From positions 1 through 11,666 of the forward strand of contig JAOXYC010202130.1 in assembly GCA_028565715.1 (NCBI GenBank): DNA of 11,666 bases. The letters run 5' to 3'. The notes below the pieces were generated by a model. The model had not been told where the DNA came from. It made no database searches and saw only the letters and a program-made list of their open reading frames with translations. Position numbers and translations under genes: made by a program. Position 1 is the first letter of the stretch, and each line of letters starts with the position of its first letter. Positions 1 through 9,700 of this stretch are shown here, piece after piece. This stretch comes from Phoronis pallida (Eukaryota > Phoronida > Phoronidae).

Positions 1-107
1 AGCATCGGGACGGGGAAACATCGGTACGGGGGAACAAAGGTTGGGAAACATCGGGACGGGGGAACATCGGGCCCGGTAAACACCGGGCCGACCCCCAAAA
101 AGGTTAA
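1..107. repeat. Degenerate G-rich tandem repeat ending in a perfect hairpin
   Basis: Several imperfect copies of a unit like ACATCGGGACGGGGGA occur (starting near 2, 19, 48 and 65), unlike the AT-rich surroundings. The last part holds a perfect inverted repeat: GGCCCGGT at 70-77, loop AAAC, ACCGGGCC at 82-89. It lies past the 3' end of the gene and is cut by the window edge, so its full length is unknown. No coding meaning seen. Confidence 0.65.
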
Positions 108-201
108 CCCGACAATTCATATGAGACAGCACACTTGTTCAATTTAGAAAATTAGAATGATATTAAAAACGCATAAACTATACAGTTGTGTAAATATAAC
201 G

Positions 202-207
202 TTTATT
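202..207 (-). promoter_or_regulatory. Poly(A) signal AATAAA for the EGF/SEA-like gene
   Basis: On the minus strand a canonical AATAAA begins 13 nt after the stop codon. This would give a very short 3' UTR, cleaved roughly between positions 175 and 195. No other AATAAA lies as close. The downstream minus-strand sequence is A/T-rich. Confidence 0.6.
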
Positions 208-220
208 GTAAACCACATGC

Positions 221-747
221 CTAATTCGTTTTAGAAAAAAGTGGAGCAATCCTTCTTGAAATTCGATCAAATCTGCTCAAAATGGCGGTTTTGTTCTGTC
301 TTGTTTCCGCGTTCTTTTCATCTCCTTGTTCTTGTGTTTGTAGTCTCAATCGTTCTTCGTCATCGTGCACGCGCTGCTCTATTGAACTCTTGGTTACATC
401 TACTCGCTCGTCAGTACATTTACTATTCATCGTGCTCTCACGATGTAAGGTTTTGAGTTTCATCTCAGCTTCCGCAATGGTAGCGCTGTCCTTGACAACC
501 ACTGTAGGATTCTCATTGCAGAAAGCTACGTATTCTCTCAAACGCATATCGATACATTCTGTCGTAAGTAAAGCTTCTCTCAGTTTGAACAGCAAGGCTT
601 CGTGTTTCTTGTGAATTTCGCATGCAGACACATTTTGTTGTTTAGGTGCCTTGCGAAGTTTGACGTAGTATGCAATAGGCAATACACACATCATCAGCAG
701 GAGTACAGCTACTGGCACTGCCCAGGCAGCGTCTGATACGTTTCCTC
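221..747 (-). CDS. Exon H: transmembrane helix and cytoplasmic tail, last exon
   Basis: Seen: acceptor TCTATTTATTTTCAG followed by GA GGA AAC, phase 1; stop TAG at 223..221. After G-N-V-S-D comes a hydrophobic run ([20 protein letters not shown]) and then YYVKLRK, a normal stop-transfer sequence with the positive side inward. The 146-residue tail is highly charged, with helix-forming stretches around [16 protein letters not shown] and [20 protein letters not shown], and it ends [15 protein letters not shown] see no kinase, death, PDZ-ligand or Tyr-based endocytic motif, and I recognise no family for the tail. The frame is open upstream of the acceptor too, but that part lacks homology sense and the splice phase fits exon G exactly. 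Confidence 0.88.
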
Positions 748-3700
748 CTGAAAATAAATAGACAGTTTCAGTTCTACGATTTTCGCTCAAATACCCTAAC
801 TTTCGATATATGACGTCAGCAAGTATTAAAGGAATTTTCAAGTTTCAATAATCGGAAGATATATCATTTTGGATCTTCGTAGATTTTCTGAATTTGTGGG
901 AAATATCTAAGTCACTTAAAGTTTAACAATACAGTTCTCGTCCTTATAAGAAGAATTGTTTGTACACCGTTGTTTTTGCCCTGCGTGTTATGATTATAAG
1001 AGAAATGAAAATATCTCAAAACATGGTTAACTTTGCAACTAAGAATTCAGATCTGAACTTACGCTGCATTTCTCCAACCGATGTCGAATATGTTGTTGTT
1101 TCTGTAAATAACAAGTTACAAGCACCAATCAAACTCATTTTTAACAATTAGATTACACAACAGACCTTATTATTTGACAATTTTCCTGTTTGCTTCGCAA
1201 TTTTTTTTTACCGTGGTCTTTACAGAAACGAGACGTCTGGCGTTCGGTTCCTGATAGCCAATGAAAAGCGTTATCTTGTTGCTTTCACGTGTGTAATTAA
1301 TTCCTGTGAACTTTGATAATTTTTTTTAAAATATAATATGCCTTATTCAAGGATGTTAGATATTAAATAGAGATTTAGGTGAACCGAGATTCAATAGAAA
1401 CGAATTTCTATCATCTCGCACGCATGTCCGCATTTGCCGAGGTGTTTCGAATAGTTGTAATTTCCGTCAGGGCGTAATTTCCATGACAACACAGCCACTC
1501 CAACTAGCGACTAATTTTAGAACTATTGCAGCGCTCTCGGTGGCAGAAATTCCAAAGAAATCTTTGGTTAAAAATCCATTTACCGTTCGATGGAATTGGC
1601 AGGGTAATTAAACATAAGTGCATAAATCTACTGGAAAAGCGGATAATAGCGGTTCCGGGGAAATCACTTGGATTAATTTTTTTATTTCGTATTTGATCCG
1701 AGTCAACGCCAAAACTGTTGTCAACCAAAACAATTTTTAAAATGGCTCTAAACGAAGTCACTTTCGGACTGCAATTATTAAAATAGGGAGACATAAACCT
1801 TATACCTTTGCGATGGTCTGTTTTTTAAATTGTATTAAAACCAAATGATTCACTCAAAATGATACTATATTTTACTGATAAAAACACAATTCTCTTTTCT
1901 ACGAGTACTATAAATATAGTTCATCTCGATTGACAAAGTGTGTTATTTCACGAGTAAACTCTAAAATTCATGCAGTGAAAGGTTGCCAAAATAAGACTGC
2001 TCAACGCACTTAGGGTATCTTTTTTTTTTGAAAACGTTCAAAGGGGTTAAAATTTTCATATCTGAAAACGTGTTTAGGGGCTTTTTCAAAACCCCAGTCC
2101 CAAGGATGGGTTCCAGGTTTTATCTGGAGTCGGACCCCCGGGAATTTCGCACACTGAACTTTACTGATAGACTGACTGATGTATTTTCATCGTGGTTTCC
2201 TTTTAATACGCAAGTAGTGAACAAAAAAGAAAAAATATACTTCCACAATCAAAACGTTCGTTAGTACATATTATAGAAAAATTAAAGAACGTAAAAGAGG
2301 AGACTGGTGGTCGAGTAATAAGGGTCCTCAATTCACATGCCAGCGGCGTGGGTTGGAGTCCCGCCGGACCCCAGTTAGACTTTGTCCTGGGCATTGCAGA
2401 CTGAAGTCTTTCACTCCTCTCAGCTCAGGGGTTTTAGTTGTGAGAGAGAATGCGAGTGTTAATGGAACCCTGGATGTAATGTTCACGGAACGCTTTCCGA
2501 GACGGGTGATAAACTTTTTTTTAAAGAACGTAAGAGTTTGTCTGGCTTAGTTATTGCACCTCGTTTTGGTATCCTGTATATGTAATATTTGCATTGTACG
2601 TTCGAGAATGTGACTTGGAGAGTCATGAAACATGTCACGTCTAAAGAACATTGTGCTCGTTTTTATTTTCACACTATAGCTTGTATTTAACTTTTATAAG
2701 TTTGGTTGTCGAAGAGTGTTACGGCGACCAGGATCAGTTTGATACAATAGATCTACCAGTGTTGGTGGTGGCATTGTGTACAAAAGCAAATAAGACACAA
2801 CGTAAGTAGTTAAAAAATTACTTATATTCCGCAACCCTTGTTGCATCCTCAGAGTCCAGGTACAGAATGAATTACACTAATACAGTTCATAGCAAGAAAT
2901 GGCAAGGCAAATTTGTATAACAATGCATACGCTACTAATACAAACACAGGGTGCGATCTGTTCCGGTGTTGTGGCCATTCAATTTTGACCGCTCAAACTT
3001 TATTAACAAAGATTCGATGACTTTAAGATTTCTAACATTTGGTTCAATGTACCAGATCGTTGTGTTGTCAACAATACACTTGCGAGTCAGCATTCGCCCA
3101 TGAATCTCTGCAAAGTGTTCAAGAATATGTCCATTTTGGAGGTGACAAGACAAACGTCTACTCAAAGTATAAGTTGTAAACCCTATGTACGTGGCGATTT
3201 GGCGACGGCACTCGCCATTCGGAAAATGGAACTGATACAGATACACCACTTTACATTTACATTGGTGTACACCGGCAGGAGATTTTCTTTGAAGCATGTG
3301 TTGTTAAACTGTAATGACCATTTTGCGTTTGCAAGGCGAATGAGACACTTCTCATACTGACGAATTTGCGATTTATCTCCAGCTTCAAGGTGTTACATTG
3401 GTATGACAACTTGTTCGTTGTCCCGTAGGCTTTCATATCATTTATAAAACGGGTCAATTAAAGAACATTTTTCAAACATTCACGGTCGCTCAATCACCCG
3501 CAAAGAGATCGTAGACAACACCAATTAAAATTAGATATTTTGAGAGAGGTACATTTCGCCTTAAAATATTAGAAGCTCTAATTATCAAGTTTGAGCGCCC
3601 TGCAATCAATTTGCAAGATATAGGGTTGAAAAGAATTCTATCTCTATATTGATATTTTCTGTATTTTGATTACGTTACTGCTTGTGCTCAATAGATGTCG

Positions 3701-6700
3701 TTAGTAGTTTGTAGCTTTCGTGCACTGTCAACGAGGCTTGTTCACACCTTTTATGTTAACCCGCTATGTTCAATTGTTATGTAAAATCATTTCCCGTATT
3801 TCATGTTGTAATTCACTCTTGCTCCATCGATGACTGTCGTGTATACAGAGCTCATGATCAAAAACATTGTTGTTGTTTTTATTTTGATGAGTAAAACTAC
3901 TAAAGCATATCCTTAATCCGGTAAATGTGGTTTCCTGAACACTGATGTTTTGAAAGATGAATGATCTGAATTATTAATCAAAATATCTAGAAATGGTAAT
4001 TTCTTGTCTTACTCGGTTTCTGTAGTGAATTTAATATTAGGATGTTGTTGGTTGAGGTATTTAAAAAAAAAAACAGAATCATACTCATTATCAAAAATGC
4101 AGATAATATCTTCCATATATCGCCTAAAATAAGATGATTTGTTACCTTGGTAATGATCAATCCATTTTGTCTCATGATGAGCAAGAAATTATGAGATTTG
4201 CTAGGACGGGGGTTAAGGGGGAATCCATAGCAACGCCATCAATTTGCTCGTAAACTTCACCTTCAAATTAAAAAGAGGTCAAAGCCTTGGCAAATTCAAA
4301 TACCTTACATAATTGATCGTGGGTGATATGCAACCCGGGATCATAAGACATGATATAATTAACAACAAGAATAATACATTCAAATTCTAGACAGCTGGCC
4401 ATCAATGTAAAGTTAAATTTAGGTGTCCAAATCATGTTAGAAGCAAAGAAACATGCTTAGATTGTCCCAGATTGCTCTCTGAACAATATTATGGTGGTTG
4501 CCAAGCTGAAAAATACCTCGTTGCTATGGTAATGGGCTATAACATAATTGATTGGAATAAATCTATTCGTAGCTTTTACCTAAGCCCTCCCCCATGCACA
4601 CCTAGCGCGATTGCCGCGCAACATTCAAGCCAAGGCAATTGCGCTTGGTGTGCGGAGACAACATTCGCGATTTAGAGTGCGGGCAACAAACTAAAAATTA
4701 GCGTGAATATTGCATTCACGCTACGTGGGGATGCGTTCGCTGGCTTGAACGCACTCTCCGAAAAATGCGATAATTTAATTTTCCAAACGTTTGGCTAACT
4801 ATTGAATGAATATAAACGTAAATTTTGTTTTGATTTTGCTGTCTGGTATGACTTCGGAATAAAACCAAATGGACAACACAACTCAACATTTTCGATCTAG
4901 GGGAGACCACTTACACATGTGTCAATATAATGCGCGGGATGCTAATCGCCCTAACGTTTGTGACAAATAAATATTAATTTTTCATTAAAAACCGTGTTGC
5001 TAATTTTAGCAAATGGGATCTTTAAATGCAGGAGATAGCACCATTTTTCAAAAATTTCCGGACCCCCCTAGCGCCGCATATGCCTTCGGCACACGCGCGG
5101 CCTTGCATCCTCCCCCCCTACCAAATCCTAGATCAGTCCGCCATACATGTTTCTTGGACTGAGAAAGTTCACTTAAAAGTTGTTAATGTGACAGAAAAAA
5201 ATTGCGGCTTGTATATTAGAGATTGGTGCAAAAATATATGTCTATTCTTTCCATACCTCGCGCATTGTCTGTTGTCGTCTTTACAGAGGGCGTAGTCGTC
5301 AATGGTTGGGATGTACTTGTGGTAGTTGGGAAGGCCACGGGAGTTATTACCAAGGAGTTGTTTATAATTGTAGCCACATGTGTTCCATCAGAGAGTGTAG
5401 CATTTACATCTCCAGACACTAGCGAGTTGTTGAGGCGAGAGAGAACGATACTTCGCAAGATGGGTGAAGATTGTGTGGACGGCAATAGATCAAACTCGAC
5501 GTTTTTTCCTGTTCAGCAATTGCAAAAACACTGTTTTAATCAAAATTATCTTTATATTTTAACGTAAGCAGGCGACATTATTTCATTAAGAAACAAGAAG
5601 ATTTGAATGACAAAATAACCCATACCAGTTTGAAGGGATTCGAAAGTTCGATAATTACAGCTCAACGAATTCAAAGATTGGCGATATTTAAGATGTGTCT
5701 TGAATGCTTGTTTCTACATGTATTTGTTAGGTAGCTATTGACATCTTGACAAGCCCCTTAGAAGAAGTACTAGCGTCATTGGTCATAATAACAAACATAT
5801 GTACATGTACTTGTACTTCTCCGTGAAAGGCATGTTAAACAATGTTTGCAAACCGCGCGCATGGTATTACCTTTGATTGCGATTACTTTAACTCTGTCAG
5901 TTTCAACGGCGAGAAGGTTTACCAAGGCAGACTCTAGCTCATTGATAAAACGAGTCCCGTTGTCTCCTGCTATGTGGTCGTTAGCGCTGTAGAAGTCAAC
6001 TCTTACTATAACCTTGGCCGCTGTAAAGGTCATAGTAAAAAACCATGAATTGGGTTACTAAACGAAACAAGTAGCGCCCGCTTTTGAGTTTGTCTTTATT
6101 GAAGTCTTGAAGTAGATCGCACTTTTTTAAACTTTTGTGAATAAAGTACATGCCCGATTAGATGGAAAAGTATTTGGATTAATCTAATGGACTTTCTGAT
6201 AGCAAAACGGTGTTGATGTCATGTGACATCTGGCGTTATGAGGGAAGTAACCACAATGTGCAATCGATTCCTCGAGGCCAGACTGACGGTCTATACCTCG
6301 AGTGTATTAGTTTGAGTGCCCTCTTTGGTTTGTGTACTTCTTTCAAAAGTAGTTCGGAATAAACTTGCAATTTGAATTGTTATATGAAGATAATTATTTA
6401 TGTTTTTATCAAATTGTATTCGGCTCAGAACTTATTTCACCAAAAAAAGTAATCATTATGTAGCTTATTCATGAAATGATTCAAGCGGAGCGTTATCTAG
6501 AGTGGTAACGTCACAATCGGCGATTTACCAAAAACGCATGCGGATGTTGTATCACAAGCAAATACATCCAGGTTCAGACGAAGAACACCACCTAGCGGAG
6601 TCTGGGCCTGGTGTTCCGGATGCACAATGTGGTTGCCTCATCATCTCAATCACTCATCATCAGCTTCAAACCTGCCACCAGGTTTCGGGGTCAAATACTG

Positions 6701-9700
6701 GAACTGGCTTGAGCTAGGAGGCTGAGGTGATCAGTCTGCACCCGGGATCTCATGATGTCATCCAGTATGCAAAGACAAAGTGCATCCAGGGAAGATTGAC
6801 ATGGTAGTATTGCGACTGTGGTTTTAGACCAGGCAGATGCATTAGTCATCCAAGAAACTTGTTTATTATTTGCCATTAACCCGAAAGTGAAACTCTCAAT
6901 TTGTGACATGAAAAGACATACATTCATCAATTATTGCTCTTTGTAGTTCCAGTGACTGGATGCAGAGAAATGAGTTCTGTAATAAATATCCGATGACGCC
7001 CCCTGGTGAGTTGGTAAGAGGAACATTATGTAGCGAGAGTGCCTTGCTCAGCTTGTCACAAGCAGTTTCTATGTCATCTTCAGATTTGTTACGTTGTGGT
7101 TTAAGTTCAAAGTTCACCGTGGTTTCTATTTAAAGCAATATGACACAGATATTGATATTAGCGATTCGTGATTAAGAACAGTATTTTAAAAAGGCAAGTA
7201 TCACAACAAAATAATGAATGATCAACATCCTCATAGATCTAAGCAGATCGAAATTTTTAACTTGAAATGTCTGAGGTGACCCATTGTTACAAAGAAGTAC
7301 CCTAGATGTGAAACACACGCCGAGCTAGTAATTTAACCTGCTAGCAGACTTACCTCCCGTCGTGATGCTTATATTACTAATCCTGTTCTTATCAATGACA
7401 ATATAAGAGGATAACTTGTCTACAATCGCTGCTGCTAGTTGTATCCTTTCATCTTCTGTTCCATTAAAAGGCGTAGTCATGACAACTGAGAGTTTCTGGG
7501 CAGGTGCTAGAGAAGGGAGAAATTGCAACTAAGGTTAAGTACTGATGGAGTTTTTAAAACAGTTGATATATTCATCACATTGGCATCTCTGTTTATTAAT
7601 CGATATGTAAACTTGAAGAGACTCAGGGGCATTTCAAAATAACATTTAATGTTCCTACGAAAAAAAGTTATATTATCTTGCTTTCATAATGACGACAGCT
7701 CAATTTTGAAATTGAACGAAGCAATACTTTTCAAACGTAACATTTTTTACACCCTCACATGACCCTAAGTTTAGTTGATTTACTGTTATTTTGTATCACA
7801 ATGCACAACACATTGGGGACTGTGGCTGACAAGTCTTGAAACACAACATTTCCATTTTTTTTTCACAGTCACTCAGTTGTCTTCGTGAAAACTAAATACT
7901 GATCGGATTGCTGCCGCTCAGGTTGTGGCCCATACATTAGCCATGGTAACTGTAAACGAGATTAGAAACGAAAGAAACCTGTACCGGGGATATCCGACAG
8001 AAAAATAGCACTTTTCGAGTTGAAATATGTTCCTGAAAGAGCGCACAATTAGGCGCTCTTTCCGAAAACACGGTCGCTCTTTAGGAAACGGAAATTTACC
8101 CTAACATCATGGTTTCTTAAGTATCAGGCGATACGTGAGCGTGTTTGTTGTATAAGAGGATGAATTTCTACTATAATATGATAAGAAAGTATGTAATTCG
8201 TATTTGACGACTTTACGCAGCGGAATTGAATGAAATGGCACTTGCAAAACTAATTGCCACTATCTTATCGTTGGTGACCCCGCTTGTATAGGCATCTGTG
8301 CCTTGTTCTGAACTGAAGTCGAAATTGATATAGGTATTTTTAGCATCTCAAAAAGGAAATTGTAATTCTGTTCTGAACGGTATTTTAGAGATTTGACTTT
8401 TTGTATATGGGCGCTTTTTCGAAAACGATCTGGAGTTTTTGAAAAGTGCGACTTGGCCTTAAAAGAAGTGCCTATGGGCGCTCTTTAGGAAATCCCCGGA
8501 TTGTACTATTACTTACGGTAACAGGATACTGCGTCACCATCACGTGAGTAACCCGGAGAACAGGAACATATAAAGCCAGGTTGAGTGTTGGTACACACAC
8601 CCCCGTCAACGCGGGATGTACAATTACTTATCGACTCGGAACATTCATCAATGTCTGAAAAAGACGACAGACGTTCTTAAATAGTTGAATTGATACATCA
8701 TTCATATCTGAAAAGGTTAGGGTCAAGAAAGCACCATATTGCAGGGCAAAATTTTCAAGCTTATCCTCTATCATAAGTACACGCAATCATTTGTTCACAG
8801 TCGATAGTTTACGAACTTATTTAACGTTTTGTTTTGATCCATACAGTCGGTGGACTTTTTCATAGCTGGCAACTGTTTTTTCGTTATTTTTACTTAAAGA
8901 AATACCAAAAATCCCTCAATATAAAGACAACTCAGTGCAGTATCCATAAAACGAAGGATTTTTTAATAAATTTCAAATACGGATAAAAAGAAATAAACAC
9001 AGATCCTTCATTTTGTAGTAAAAATTTATTTGTAAAACTTCATTGCCACATAAAACTTCATTGCCACATAAATCTTTATTCGGTCATATCATGTGATAAA
9101 CTAGGGCACAAACTATCCCAGAATGCAACAACAATGGGTCACATGTCTTTGGGAAACCCGAAAATGGTTTTAATAGCAAAAAAACTAGAGCTCGGTACAT
9201 TAATTGGCTGTCCTTCAATTTAAGGATGATTGTCCTTAGATATAGTGGGTGTCCTTAGAAGGAAGGGTGAATTAACCCTCAGATCAAGCATGAGCCCCCA
9301 TCTGATTAATGTCTGCAAATAAAAACACACACGGAATATGAGAGGGAAGATATGTGTCGGGAAGTCAAAAATAGAAACAAAAATGTATAAAGGCAACTTA
9401 TTACCAAAGGGACAATATGATTCCTCTGTTTAGGGAATTGGTTCACGTGATGTGAGCAATACCAAAATGGTTGCTGGAACAGATTCATAACAATTTATAA
9501 CCAATTATTGCAACGAATTAATTATCTCTAACAATGATTTTCGATGTTGGAGAACGGAGTCGATAAAACACACTCGTTTGCGTGCACTATCTTTGCATGC
9601 CGTTGTTAATGTGGTGATTATTCTCGAGTAATTTCTCTTAGTGCAATAATTATTGGTGGGTGAAAATGTCATCGTTTGGTGTAACGTGTCACAAACATGC

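Larger units (their letters stand above)
2282..2533 (+). mobile_element. tRNA-derived SINE with 13-bp target-site duplications
   Basis: Seen: TTAAAGAACGTAA occurs exactly at 2282-2294 and again at 2521-2533, flanking a body of about 226 bp. The body starts with a tRNA-like head: an A box (TGGTCGAGTAA at 2308-2318) and a B box (GGTTGGAGTCC at 2351-2361) 43 nt apart, the spacing of a pol III tRNA promoter. The T arm can pair (GTGGG with CCCGC). The head is followed by an unrelated region of about 150 bp and a T run before the right duplication. Known: SINEs inserted by LINE machinery carry such duplications and internal pol III boxes. It is antisense to the host gene within its last intron. The family is not recognised. 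Confidence 0.85.

Noticed and set aside
282-614. Plus-strand open frame of 110 codons
   Set aside because: It is the reverse complement of the cytoplasmic-tail exon; the minus-strand frame has a TM helix, a fitting splice phase and a poly(A) signal.
1504-1794. Minus-strand open frame of 96 codons in the last intron
   Set aside because: No domain, no convincing splice sites, and composition like the surrounding intron.
2301-2374. Functional tRNA gene
   Set aside because: The A and B boxes are good, but the acceptor stem pairs poorly, the T loop is altered, and the unit is the head of a longer body flanked by target-site duplications.
3100-3360. Plus-strand open frame of 86 codons
   Set aside because: It is a shadow of the GIY-YIG and N-terminal Penelope-like fragments on the minus strand.
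3987-4184. Minus-strand open frame of 65 codons
   Set aside because: It is the wrong frame over the RT; the Y-M-E-D and HPNIKF motifs are in the neighbouring frame.
5223-5567. Plus-strand open frame of 114 codons
   Set aside because: It overlaps exon G, whose minus-strand frame has fitting splice sites, an alpha/beta pattern and a Thr-rich stem.
6691-6930. Minus-strand open frame of 79 codons overlapping the end of exon E
   Set aside because: Most of it lies past a strong GTATGT donor, in a different frame from exon E, and it has no recognisable domain.
9306-9488. Possible extra exon in the intron between exons B and C
   Set aside because: The frame lacks EGF cysteine spacing and good phase-1 splice sites.
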